Below, piece by piece: positions 24,097 through 32,117 of a DNA stretch of 64,000 bases. Numbering within the stretch: position 1 is the first letter of the stretch; every line of letters starts with the position of its first letter. A program made the position numbers and the translations under genes. Source of the stretch: Armatimonadota bacterium (GTDB taxonomy: Bacteria > Armatimonadota > Fimbriimonadia > Fimbriimonadales > Fimbriimonadaceae); NCBI GenBank assembly GCA_016125185.1, contig WGMG01000006.1:1945889-2009888 (forward strand), given 5' to 3'. The notes beneath the pieces were generated by a model, which made no database searches, was not told the origin of the DNA, and was given only the letters and a program-made list of their open reading frames with translations.

Positions 24097-25734
24097 ATGA
24101 AAAGCCTTCGCTACCTTACAATTGGAGCCCTTGCCTTGTGCGCAGTATTTGCAATGGCTCAAGATTCTGGCCTTGGTAGAGGCCAGGGTGGCGGCGGCGG
24201 ACGCGATAGGGGCCCCGGTCACTCTCGAGATTCCTCCCCACCTTCCCGAAGCCAAGATCGTTCGTCACCTCCAAGCGATAACGGTGGTTCGCGTGATCGT
24301 GGGCGCAGTTCCGACCCTGGACGAAGCTCCGATCCTGGCCGCTCGCGTGACCAAGGACCAAGTCGCGATCGCGGCAATCCCCCCACCCGAGACAATGGTC
24401 CGTCCAAAGACCAGGGCCCATCTCGCGACCGGAGCAATCCTCCGACGAGAGACAACGGCCCATCGCGGGATCAGGGACCAAGCCGAGATCGAAGCAATCC
24501 TCCGACGAGAGACAATGGCCCATCGCGAGATCAGGGACCAAGCCGAGATCGAAGCAATCCGCCGACGCGGGACAACGGACCGTCGCGGGATCAGGGACCA
24601 AGCCGAGATCGAAGCAATCCGCCGACGCGAGACAACGGACCGTCGCGTGATCGCGGCGACAGCCGAGACAATGGCCCGTCGCGAGACAATGGCAACCAAG
24701 ACGGCGGACTCGGGCGCGGTCGCGACCGAAACCAGGGAGGCGGCAACTCCAATGGTCCGTCGCGAGACCGCGGCAACTCAGGCGATAGCCGAAGTAGTGG
24801 CGACAGCCGAAGCAGCGGCGGCAGCCGAGACCGAGGCAATAGCCGAGATGGCAATCCTTGGGGCAACGACCGTCGATCTTCCGACCCAGGAACCGGACGT
24901 TCACGTGGCGGCAACGGCTCGGACGCCGGACGACGCGAACCCAATCAGTCTTCCCGAAGCGGCTCGGTGAACTACCACTCGAATACGAATATCACGGTCA
25001 ACGTCGATAGTCGCAGTTCGCATCGATCACCGAACTATCGCGGCGTGATCAACCCGAATTCGATGGAATTCAAGGCTCTTCGCCAAGATTTCCCGCGCCA
25101 GTATAACGGCCTGTACTACAACGGCTGGCGAACCGGTTATTACCACTACAACCAGCACTGGAACGACAACTACTTCTGGTACCCGCACTACTGCTCGACC
25201 CCATTCTTTGGCGTTGACTTCGTGATCTCACCGTGGTACTCCTACTCGTTCCTGCCGGGCTATCTGACATGCGACCACATCATCGTTTCGAACTATCGTG
25301 GGTATTGGGGTTGGAACGTCGGATTCGTCTACATCAACGACAGCCACAGCAGTTACTATCAGCGAAATCAGGATCTGGATTACGCACTCGACGACCTTCA
25401 AGATGGCTTCGAGAAGCGCGACTTCAGGGCTCTAGAGAGAGTGATCCCTGACGATGGCCGCGTAGCGATCTTCCGAGATGGCCGATACGACTACTCGATC
25501 AGCGCCGATGACTTCGACGACCTGATCCACGACCTTTCGAGCAATGCCGATACCGACCGGTATCGCATCCTCGAGACGCGCACCTCACGCGACTCGGCTC
25601 GAATCTCGGCCGTGCATGAGTACACCGACCAGTGGGGCAACCGCCAGCGCGTTTACCACTCGATCTACCTCCAGGAAGAGCACGGTCGAATGGTGATCCG
25701 AGAGTTCGGAACTTCGGACTACCGAGTCTGGTAA
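24097..25734 (+). CDS. secreted Arg/Asp/Pro-rich repeat protein with a folded C-terminal domain
   Basis: 545 aa. The signal peptide is MKSLRYLTIGALALCAVFAMA. Residues 23-300 are low complexity (G, R, D, S, P, N) and contain five near-identical 20-residue repeats at 84-183 (pattern RDQGPSRDRSNPPTRDNGPS). Residues 300 onward are aromatic-rich (YYNGW, HYNQHWNDNYFWYPHY) and end in a folded alpha/beta module (DALDDLQ-type helix, RYRILETRTSR, WGNRQRVYHSIYLQEEHGRMVIREF). The mixed-charge repeat should be disordered and may form a coat or matrix. It ends at a strong terminator. Confidence 0.8.
   Translation: MKSLRYLTIGALALCAVFAMAQDSGLGRGQGGGGGRDRGPGHSRDSSPPSRSQDRSSPPSDNGGSRDRGRSSDPGRSSDPGRSRDQGPSRDRGNPPTRDNGPSKDQGPSRDRSNPPTRDNGPSRDQGPSRDRSNPPTRDNGPSRDQGPSRDRSNPPTRDNGPSRDQGPSRDRSNPPTRDNGPSRDRGDSRDNGPSRDNGNQDGGLGRGRDRNQGGGNSNGPSRDRGNSGDSRSSGDSRSSGGSRDRGNSRDGNPWGNDRRSSDPGTGRSRGGNGSDAGRREPNQSSRSGSVNYHSNTNITVNVDSRSSHRSPNYRGVINPNSMEFKALRQDFPRQYNGLYYNGWRTGYYHYNQHWNDNYFWYPHYCSTPFFGVDFVISPWYSYSFLPGYLTCDHIIVSNYRGYWGWNVGFVYINDSHSSYYQRNQDLDYALDDLQDGFEKRDFRALERVIPDDGRVAIFRDGRYDYSISADDFDDLIHDLSSNADTDRYRILETRTSRDSARISAVHEYTDQWGNRQRVYHSIYLQEEHGRMVIREFGTSDYRVW
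24346..24645 (+). repeat. five 60-bp in-frame tandem repeats
   Basis: Each unit encodes 20 residues of the Arg/Asp-rich segment. The last three protein copies are identical, while the DNA copies differ at a few third positions, so the array is fairly recent. Because the unit is a multiple of three and GC-rich, it keeps other frames open on both strands. Confidence 0.9.
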
Positions 25735-25752
25735 ATCCTTCTCACCGCTCAG

Positions 25753-25792
25753 ACAAAAAAAGAACCCGGCCCATTCGGACCGGGTCTTTTTT
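25753..25792. terminator. bidirectional intrinsic terminator
   Basis: ACCCGG (25764-25769) pairs with CCGGGT (25780-25785) with extra inner pairs. It is flanked by an A-run (25754-25761) on the left and TCTTTTTT (25785-25792) on the right. This ends both the repeat-protein gene (plus) and the ammonium transporter gene (minus). Confidence 0.9.
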
Positions 25793-25806
25793 ATGTGGCT
25801 ATGGAG

Positions 25807-27186
25807 TTAGTGCAGAACTGCCGGTTCGAGGCTGTCGATACCGGTCTGAACTTCGGAAGCGGCCGGAGCAACCAGCGGATCCTTCGGCGTGGGGATGACG
25901 TAGCCAAGCTCTCCGTGGTAGGCAAGGTCGAGGCCCTTGATCTCGGACTTCTCGCTGCTTCGCAGTCGCGTGAACTTGTTGACGATGACCGCCAGCAGGT
26001 ACGAACCGCCGCCCGCAAAGACGATGGTCGCCACGATGGCGATGCACTGGACGAGGATCAGGTGGCCGCGTCCGCCCTGGAGCGAACCCTCGACGGCCGA
26101 GTTGACCGTCGCAGTGGCAAAGACGCCGGTGAGGATCGCGCCGAGGGTTCCGCCGATGCCGTGTACGCCGACCACGTCGAGTGCGTCGTCGATCTTCATC
26201 TTGTGCTTGAGCTCGATGGCGAAATTACAGACGACGCCAGCGGCAAGGCCGATGAGGATGGAAGACGAGAGGCTAACGAAACCAGCCGCCGGAGTGATGG
26301 CGACCAGGCCAGCCACGAGGCCGCTCGCGCCGCCAATCGCGGTGGCTTTGCCCTTCGGACTTCGGATCATTTCCATGATCATCCAAGCGAGCATTCCCGC
26401 CGCGGCGGCGAGGTGAGTCGTGAGGAACGCGTTGACGGCGACCTTATCGATAGCCAATGCCGATCCGGCGTTGAAGCCAAACCAACCAAACCAGAGCATG
26501 CCCGCGCCGAGCAGAACCAACGTGATGTTGTTCGGCTTCGTCTCAACCGAAGTTCGAGGCCCGATGAAGGCGGCCAGAGCCAGAGCCGAAACACCGCTGG
26601 CGAGGTGGACGACGGTGCCGCCGGCAAAGTCGAGGGCGCCCATCTTGCACAGCCAGCCATCTGGGTTCCAGACCCAACAAGCGATCGGCGTGTAGATCAC
26701 GATGGACCAAATGATCATGAACGTGAGATAAGCCTTGAAGCGCACGCGCTCGGCGATCGCACCGGAGATGAGAGCCGGAGTGATGATCGCAAACTTCATC
26801 TGGAAGAGCATGAAGAGCGCGGCGGGGATGGTCTGCGTTCCGTATGGCGTGTCAATGGAAATGTTACGGCCAAGGATGTAGTCGAAGCCACCAATGAAGC
26901 CGTTGGTTGTTTTGCCAAAGGCGAACGTGTAGCCAACCAGCACCCAAATGAGGCTGATGACGCCCATCATCGCTAGGCTAAGGAGCATGGTGTTCAAAAC
27001 GTTCTTCTTTTGCACCATGCCGCCGTAGAAGAGGGCGAGAGCAGGGGTCATGAACAAGACCATCGCGGTGGCGACGATCATCCACGCACTGTTAGCTGAA
27101 TCGACTTTTGGCGCGGCATCTTGTGCGTGCGCCGCTGTCGCAAGGACGAAAGGTAATAAACTAGGAAGAACCTTTTTGAGACTCAT
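25807..27186 (-). CDS. amtB: ammonium transporter
   Basis: About 459 aa from the ATG at 27186 (MSLKKVLPSLL), which has GAGG upstream; a TTG at 27195 is less likely. A signal-like N-terminus precedes eleven helices. Amt marks are WMIVATAMVLFMTPALALFYGGMVQKKN, the first pore histidine in TTHLAAAAGML and the second in VVGVHGIGGTLGAI. It conducts ammonium across the inner membrane. No glnK/P-II gene adjoins it. Inverted repeats at 27232-27266 lie upstream. Confidence 0.95.
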   Translation of the reverse strand: MSLKKVLPSLLPFVLATAAHAQDAAPKVDSANSAWMIVATAMVLFMTPALALFYGGMVQKKNVLNTMLLSLAMMGVISLIWVLVGYTFAFGKTTNGFIGGFDYILGRNISIDTPYGTQTIPAALFMLFQMKFAIITPALISGAIAERVRFKAYLTFMIIWSIVIYTPIACWVWNPDGWLCKMGALDFAGGTVVHLASGVSALALAAFIGPRTSVETKPNNITLVLLGAGMLWFGWFGFNAGSALAIDKVAVNAFLTTHLAAAAGMLAWMIMEMIRSPKGKATAIGGASGLVAGLVAITPAAGFVSLSSSILIGLAAGVVCNFAIELKHKMKIDDALDVVGVHGIGGTLGAILTGVFATATVNSAVEGSLQGGRGHLILVQCIAIVATIVFAGGGSYLLAVIVNKFTRLRSSEKSEIKGLDLAYHGELGYVIPTPKDPLVAPAASEVQTGIDSLEPAVLH

Positions 27187-27231
27187 TGACGACAATCCTC
27201 ATTTCCCAAGCCTCGTCGCCGGAACGCTATC

Positions 27232-27266
27232 GCATCGTCGCGATGCTTAATCTTACTATGATTAAG
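27232..27266. promoter_or_regulatory. two inverted repeats upstream of amtB
   Basis: GCATCG-TCG-CGATGC (27232-27246) and CTTAATC-N7-GATTAAG (27246-27266) abut each other in the 130-nt gap between amtB and the divergent 27317 gene. The second is AT-rich with a 7-nt spacer, typical of a dimeric regulator site. This may be nitrogen control, but the regulator is unknown. Confidence 0.4.
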
Positions 27267-27316
27267 GTTAAAACTGCTCCCGTTGTAAACAAATTTCTAG
27301 TATTTAGACTTAAAAA

Positions 27317-27661
27317 GTGAAGTGGTTGGGTATTTTTGTCATTTTCTTCGGAGCGATGCTCTTTGTGAGCCTGACCGCGTTCGAAGGAACGCTTCCGCTG
27401 GTTCAATTTGTGGACAAAGAGGATGTGGTTTCGACTCCCATGCGAACCGTTTTGCCCCCCGGAACGACGTTTGTGAAGGGCACTGGGACAGACGGCGCGA
27501 AGTTCGTCGATATTCACTCGGAGGCGTCAAAGTACATCTCCGTTCCCCGGTATCTCGGGTTGGCCAAGCTGGGTGCGTTGGCCTTGTGCCTTCTCGGCGC
27601 GATCGGCTTTGGCTTCGAGCGGTGGCGCGAGAAGACCAAAAAGATTTACGGTTCCGAATAG
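27317..27661 (+). CDS. hypothetical two-helix membrane protein
   Basis: 114 aa from a GTG start. Hydrophobic helices lie at about residues 3-22 and 79-98, with a small loop domain between (VSTPMRTVLPPGTTFVKG). The topology suggests an extracytoplasmic loop. No family is recognised. It is divergent from amtB and close to the YCII gene. Confidence 0.55.
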   Translation: MKWLGIFVIFFGAMLFVSLTAFEGTLPLVQFVDKEDVVSTPMRTVLPPGTTFVKGTGTDGAKFVDIHSEASKYISVPRYLGLAKLGALALCLLGAIGFGFERWREKTKKIYGSE

Positions 27662-27707
27662 CAAGATCGAAGAAGACTTCCGGCCTCCGATTTGCTATCA
27701 TCATCGC

Positions 27708-28043
27708 ATGACGATTTTCGTGTTGCTGATGCTCGACGACGACATTTGGCAGACCTTCTCCGAGGAAGAGCAAGGGCAGTGGATTCAGAAGTATCGCGAG
27801 TTCGCAAAGTCCTTCGACGACCGAATCGTGAAGGCTGATCCCATCAACTCGGTCGGACGCTATCTCTCGGTCGAGAACGGGGAGATTCAAGAAGAAGTCG
27901 TCGATTTTGCCGGTGACCCCGACCACATCACCGGCTATTTCATCTACCAGGCCGAAGGTTGGGACGAGGCGGTCGAGATCGCCAAACGCTGTCCAACTCT
28001 TGAATACGGCGGCAGAATCGAACTGCGAAAGGTAGGGCACTGA
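27708..28043 (+). CDS. YCII-related domain protein
   Basis: About 111 aa from the ATG at 27708; TATCAT ends 6 nt before it and there is no ribosome site. A ferredoxin-like fold is suggested, with MTIFVLLMLDD at the start, AKSFDDRIVKADPINSVGR, and a C-terminal YFIYQAEGWDEAVEIAKRCP helix plus RIELRKV strand. YCII proteins are often partners of ECF sigma factors, but none is here. Its stop overlaps the next start by one base. Confidence 0.75.
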   Translation: MTIFVLLMLDDDIWQTFSEEEQGQWIQKYREFAKSFDDRIVKADPINSVGRYLSVENGEIQEEVVDFAGDPDHITGYFIYQAEGWDEAVEIAKRCPTLEYGGRIELRKVGH

Positions 28044-29236
28044 TGGCCGATCTCGCCAAACTGCGCGCGTACCTCTCCCATCGACAGGGCCTGCTCGGGT
28101 TCACGAAAGAGACGAATCGCGAAGTTCTCGCACGCACCGGCTGGGCGCGAAGCGTGGGCGGACACAACATTTACCTCACGCTGTTTGCCCGCAACGGGTC
28201 GAACAAAGCCCAAGCCGAGGCGGACGCCAAGGCGATGGAGATTTACGAGTTTGCCAGTGCTCGGGGGTGTACCTATTTCCTTCCTCGCGATCATTTTCAG
28301 GTGGGCATCAAGGCTGGGCAAGGGTTTAACGACGCTTCGGCGATTCGGACGGCGAAGAACAAGCTCGGATTTACAGACGAAAACCTGGCCGACCTCAAGG
28401 CCGGGATTCTGGGCGCTCTGAAGGGTGGCGCGCTCGACACGAACGGCCTCAAGAAGGCACTCGGCGATCTCGTCATGAACTTTGGCGAAGTGGGAAAGAA
28501 GGTTGGGCAAACCACGAGCCTTTCGCTCGGATTGCTGAGCCTACAGGCCGAGGGTCGCATCCGACGCGTACCGATCGATTGGCGTTTGGAGGCCCAAACC
28601 TATGCTTATCAGCTTTTCGAGGACGGTCCTCATGTCGGTGATTCGTACCCGAAGGACGAGGCGTACCGCGACTTGGCCGAGTTGTATTGGAGTTGGGTCG
28701 GCATGGCGTCGCTGGCTCATTTTCAATGGTTCAGCGGGCTTGGAGTGGGAGTCTCCAAGGAAGCTACGAAGAACCTTGGGCTGGTTCCCTTCGAAGATAC
28801 CGACCTGCTGATCCGCGAGCACGATCTCGACGACTATCGGAATTTCGAAGCGCCTAGCCAGCCAATCTACCGACTCATTTCGACGTTGGACGGGCTCTTT
28901 CTCCATCGCCGAGAGATTCACGGATTCCTCGATGCCACCGACCTCGAACGTCAGGTGCCGTTGGAGAAGGGGGCGGGAAGCCTGCTGAAAGCCCAAGACC
29001 TTTACAATCAGGCGATCATCGACCGTGGGCGCATCGTCGGGCTGTGGGAATACGAAGTTTCGTCGACCTCGCTGGTCTATGCGCTTTTCGTGCCCATGAA
29101 CGGCGAATTGGAAGCAGAAATTAAGCGAACCGAGGCTTTCATTCGCGAAGAATTAGGCGATTTCCGCAGCTTTAGTTTGGACTCGCCGAAGTCGCGACAA
29201 TCGTCAATCGATGGCCTCCGCGCGATGTCAAAATAA
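28043..29236 (+). CDS. winged-helix protein of the AlkZ/YcaQ-like DNA glycosylase family
   Basis: 397 aa. The opening LRAYLSHRQGLLGF and the later run of helix-turn-helix-like segments (LKKALGDLVMNF, SLSLGLLSLQAEGRIRRVPIDWRL, LYWSWVGMASLAHFQWFSGLG) are arranged as in AlkZ/YcaQ-like proteins, which unhook DNA crosslinks or remove bulky alkylpurines. The catalytic motif cannot be placed with confidence. It is translationally coupled to the YCII gene. The assignment is by pattern only. Confidence 0.6.
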   Translation: MADLAKLRAYLSHRQGLLGFTKETNREVLARTGWARSVGGHNIYLTLFARNGSNKAQAEADAKAMEIYEFASARGCTYFLPRDHFQVGIKAGQGFNDASAIRTAKNKLGFTDENLADLKAGILGALKGGALDTNGLKKALGDLVMNFGEVGKKVGQTTSLSLGLLSLQAEGRIRRVPIDWRLEAQTYAYQLFEDGPHVGDSYPKDEAYRDLAELYWSWVGMASLAHFQWFSGLGVGVSKEATKNLGLVPFEDTDLLIREHDLDDYRNFEAPSQPIYRLISTLDGLFLHRREIHGFLDATDLERQVPLEKGAGSLLKAQDLYNQAIIDRGRIVGLWEYEVSSTSLVYALFVPMNGELEAEIKRTEAFIREELGDFRSFSLDSPKSRQSSIDGLRAMSK

Positions 29237-29705
29237 CCAAGTGTTACTAGAAACGGTTAAGGACGTTTCGATCATCATCGGCGGGGCCATCGCCTTCCTC
29301 ACTCTCTGGCAGGGCTTGGTTCAATACGCCCGCCAAAACCACGCGATTCGAGCCGCTCAGTTCATCGATCTTCGGCGTCGATTCCTTGAGGAAAAGTCTT
29401 TCCAAACCATCCTCACCCACATCCACCGCGACTGCTCCAAGCTGAAGGACGTCACCCGGCAGGAGCGGCGCAACCTCGTCGGATTCCTGGAAGAGATCGC
29501 CCTCATGGTCAACTCCGGCCTTGTTCGACCCGAGGTCGCCCACTACATGTTCGGCTACTACGTACTCCTCATCGCCGATTGCGAGCCGTTTTGGGACGGC
29601 CTGGAGCGAGACAGCGACTATTGGGCCGTCTTTCGCGCCTTTGCGGCGAGAATGCGAACCATGTCAGTCAGTCAGGATATGAAGTCGGGTCGGATCAAGA
29701 TTTAG
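29211..29705 (+). CDS. hypothetical membrane-associated protein
   Basis: Up to 164 aa. A helix at about residues 17-36 (DVSIIIGGAIAFLTLWQGLV) is followed by a charged helical domain resembling small DUF4760-type proteins (RAAQFIDLRRRFLEE, GFLEEIALMVNSGLV, YYVLLIADCEPFWDG). The ATG at 29211 overlaps the AlkZ-like gene by 26 nt; a GTG at 29241 just after that stop is equally possible. Function is unknown. Confidence 0.6.
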   Translation: MASARCQNNQVLLETVKDVSIIIGGAIAFLTLWQGLVQYARQNHAIRAAQFIDLRRRFLEEKSFQTILTHIHRDCSKLKDVTRQERRNLVGFLEEIALMVNSGLVRPEVAHYMFGYYVLLIADCEPFWDGLERDSDYWAVFRAFAARMRTMSVSQDMKSGRIKI

Positions 29706-30027
29706 GCTGACGACGATACTTGATCTTGTTCGGCGCGACGTTCCAGGAAATCTGGATCAGCTCCCTGGCCAGGTCCGGCGAGAGGATTTCTAGGTGGGCG
29801 TGAACCGCCGGGTAGCCGTTGAAATGCGGTGTCGTATAGACCACATCGGGGTGCGTGGCCATCAGCCGGTCATAGCTATCCCAGTCGACGTGGATGCACA
29901 GCAGTTCCCATTTCTTCAGCCAGAACATGCCCCTTTCGCCCCGGTTGACGCCGGGACCGCCCTTTCCGACCACCTCGGTAGTGTCGGGAAGTTCGAGAGC
30001 CAATTTCACAAAGTCGTCGTAGGTCAT
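29695..30027 (-). CDS. MmcQ/YjbR family protein, copy 1
   Basis: 110 aa from the ATG at 30027, which overlaps the stop of copy 2 by 4 nt. The family pattern is MTYDDFVKLALELPDTTE at the start, a central sheet with WELLCIHVDWDSYDRLMATHPDVVYTTPHFNGYPAVHAHLEIL, and the final ELIQISWNVAPNK. These double-wing proteins bind DNA or small ligands; the exact function is unclear. Confidence 0.8.
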   Translation of the reverse strand: MTYDDFVKLALELPDTTEVVGKGGPGVNRGERGMFWLKKWELLCIHVDWDSYDRLMATHPDVVYTTPHFNGYPAVHAHLEILSPDLARELIQISWNVAPNKIKYRRQPKS

Positions 30028-30359
30028 GCGCTGGTCGGGGGAAGGCTTTTTGCCGCCTTCGGGGCGTCGGTCCACGAGAGTTCGACGACCTCCCGCGCGA
30101 GGCTCGGCGAGAGTCCATCCAGGCGGACCAAGAACGCCGGATAACCTTCATAATGCGACGTCTTGAAAATCTGATCGGGATGAGCGGCCAAGAGCCGGTC
30201 GTGGTTCTCCCAATCCAGCTTGACGGCGACGGTGTCGCCTTCCTCTTTCAGGCGGAGCATGAATTTGCCTTTGCGTTTCAGGCTCGGCGTGCGCCACGAA
30301 GTGCTTTCTTCGACCCCGTCGAATTCTAGACCGATCGCCACCAATTCATCGAATGTCAT
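30024..30359 (-). CDS. MmcQ/YjbR family protein, copy 2
   Basis: 111 aa. It shares with copy 1 the motifs MTFDELVAIGLEFDGVEE, VKLDWENHDRLLAAHPDQIFKTSHYEGYPAFLVRLDGLS and ELSWTDAPK, so the two are tandem duplicates. Both ends overlap neighbours by 4 nt. SWRTPSLKRKGKFMLRLKEEGD is the typical wing. Confidence 0.82.
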   Translation of the reverse strand: MTFDELVAIGLEFDGVEESTSWRTPSLKRKGKFMLRLKEEGDTVAVKLDWENHDRLLAAHPDQIFKTSHYEGYPAFLVRLDGLSPSLAREVVELSWTDAPKAAKSLPPTSA

Positions 30360-30667
30360 AAGCGCCAGCCGTCGTCGTCCGGCATCTCCATGTTAACCCA
30401 TCGCCGTTGCTCCCACAGCTTGTAGAGCAAGCCGTAGGCAAAGAAGCCAAGGATGCCGATGACGTACACATCGATATGAGCGCGGATCATCGCGTCCTTC
30501 ATCATCGCGTCGCGCTGGACGGTTGGAATGCGTCGATGAAGGTCGTCGAAGACGGGTATCGCGAAATAGAGCCCAAGCAGAGTGGCGAAGACCTGGAGGC
30601 TGATCAGGTACGACACGAAAATGTAGGCATTGCTTAGCTTATTGACAAACTTCAGTTGCGAAAACAT
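30356..30667 (-). CDS. hypothetical two-helix membrane protein
   Basis: 103 aa, with helices at about residues 14-38 and 66-86. The segment AMIRAHIDVYVIGILGFFAYGLLYKLWEQRRWVNME resembles the 30694 gene (AMIKAHLYVYG...YRIWKARQWIPFN), so they are diverged duplicates. It is coupled by a 4-nt overlap to the MmcQ pair. No known family. Confidence 0.65.
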   Translation of the reverse strand: MFSQLKFVNKLSNAYIFVSYLISLQVFATLLGLYFAIPVFDDLHRRIPTVQRDAMMKDAMIRAHIDVYVIGILGFFAYGLLYKLWEQRRWVNMEMPDDDGWRL

Positions 30668-30693
30668 CTCGGGCCCTTCCTAGCGATACGAAG

Positions 30694-31077
30694 TTACATC
30701 GGTCCGCCGTTGCCGTAATTGCTCCAGTCGTAGCCGTTATTGAAGGGAATCCACTGCCGAGCCTTCCAAATGCGATAGCCGATCCAACCCGCTAGGCAGA
30801 GGACCAGCAGCGTGCCGTAGACGTACAGGTGAGCCTTGATCATCGCGTGTTGCCATAGCAGGGCCTGATTGTTGTCGGGTGGGAGACTTCGGTCGCGTAG
30901 GTGCTTTTGGAAGTCGGCCAGCGAGTTATCCCACACCATGAACAAGGCTAAGCCGGGGATAAGTTCGAACTCGCATCGAGTCAGAATCCACGCTCCGGCA
31001 AGACCCCAAACCAACCAGCGACACCAAGACCAATTCTGCTGGAGCCAAAACCATATTTGGGCACGGTAGGGGTTCAT
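30694..31077 (-). CDS. hypothetical membrane protein related to the 30356 gene
   Basis: 127 aa, with helices near residues 20-45 and 80-104, and a good ribosome site (GGGAG) upstream of the ATG at 31077. It is related in its second half to the next gene. It is first in a minus-strand run of four small genes ending at 29695. Confidence 0.65.
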   Translation of the reverse strand: MNPYRAQIWFWLQQNWSWCRWLVWGLAGAWILTRCEFELIPGLALFMVWDNSLADFQKHLRDRSLPPDNNQALLWQHAMIKAHLYVYGTLLVLCLAGWIGYRIWKARQWIPFNNGYDWSNYGNGGPM

Positions 31078-31161
31078 TGATCGGATTCTCCCGGTTCGCC
31101 GTTCGACATTTGCCTCTCTACAGCATACGTCGAACGGGAGAACCTAGGTTCAAGAATCTTC

Positions 31162-32064
31162 TTAGTCGCGAAGCGAAACGTAGAGATCGGTCAGCAATTC
31201 CTCGACCGGAACCGACATGCAGTCGTTCAGATACAACTCGAACGGGGGAGCGTCGCCGGTTTGGCGACCCAGCTTCGGAAGTGCCTGACCGCAGAACCGA
31301 GCCCAGGCGTCGCCCAGCCCTTCGTACGAACCCTTGTGGGTTCCAACGGCGTAGCTCCCGCCCTGGATTTTGTCGACTCGCAAGTCGAGGCCGTCCGTCT
31401 CGGGTAGCGAGAATCCGTCGGGGACGACCAAGCAGGCGTCGGACCGAAGCTCGTGCACCGGCTTCTCGTCGGGGTTGTCGTGCCAAACGCCGATCGCCTT
31501 GGTGATCGGAACGCCGTGCCGCATCGCCCATTGGGCGAGCTTCTGAAACTTCTCGCCGATCAGATAATAGGGGCCGATGTGGCGCAGAGCCACGATGGTC
31601 ATGTCGTCAATTTTCTCAATTCTTGCTTCCATACTGCATTCACCGCTGATGACGAGATTCGGAATGGACCTCCGCCCCTGCGGGCACCAATGCACTTCGC
31701 ACGAGGATTGAATCTCGTGACGGGCCGGCTGTTGGCGAAAGTCGGACGGAGCGACGTGGAAGAGGTCCCGAAAGGCCCGGCCGAAGCCTTCGACCGACTC
31801 GTAGCCCGCCTCGAATGCGATCTCTGTGATCGAGACGTCCGAGTTCTCCAACTGCCAAGCCGCCCTTTCGAGGCGCAAGCGACGCACGAATTCGGCCAAG
31901 GGCTCGCCAACGGCCATCGAGAAAACTCGCCCGAAATGGAACCGGGAAAATCCGGCGTAGTCGGCAATCTCGACCGGTGAAGGCGGATTATCCAGGCGGC
32001 TCAACACGAACTTGATCGCCGCTTCGATGCGTTCCTGGTATTCCTGTCGCGTCTCCGTTCTCAT
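31162..32064 (-). CDS. AraC-family regulator with GyrI-like effector domain
   Basis: 300 aa. Two helix-turn-helix motifs lie at residues 30-110 (VEIADYAGFSRFHFGRVF and ITEIAFEAGYESVEGFGRAF). A GyrI/SbmC-like ligand domain spans about 145-300 (VALRHIGPYYLIGEKFQKLAQWA, VPVEELLTDLYVSL). Such proteins (Rob, SoxS-like activators with a drug-binding tail) respond to small toxic molecules. A TAGGAT hexamer lies 11 nt before the ATG. The neighbouring small membrane and MmcQ genes could be targets. Confidence 0.88.
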   Translation of the reverse strand: MRTETRQEYQERIEAAIKFVLSRLDNPPSPVEIADYAGFSRFHFGRVFSMAVGEPLAEFVRRLRLERAAWQLENSDVSITEIAFEAGYESVEGFGRAFRDLFHVAPSDFRQQPARHEIQSSCEVHWCPQGRRSIPNLVISGECSMEARIEKIDDMTIVALRHIGPYYLIGEKFQKLAQWAMRHGVPITKAIGVWHDNPDEKPVHELRSDACLVVPDGFSLPETDGLDLRVDKIQGGSYAVGTHKGSYEGLGDAWARFCGQALPKLGRQTGDAPPFELYLNDCMSVPVEELLTDLYVSLRD

Positions 32065-32117
32065 CGCTTTTCATGATCCTACACCGCGGGCAGGAGACGC
32101 TTGACCGATTTGGCTAC

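Noticed and set aside
24116..24970. long open frames in other phases and on the minus strand across the Arg/Asp repeat
   Set aside because: The repeat unit is 60 bp, a multiple of three, so every frame without a stop in one unit stays open through the array. Only the frame with a signal peptide and a folded C-terminus is real.
25795..26976. 393-codon plus-strand frame
   Set aside because: Antisense to the ammonium transporter, with composition typical of a shadow frame.
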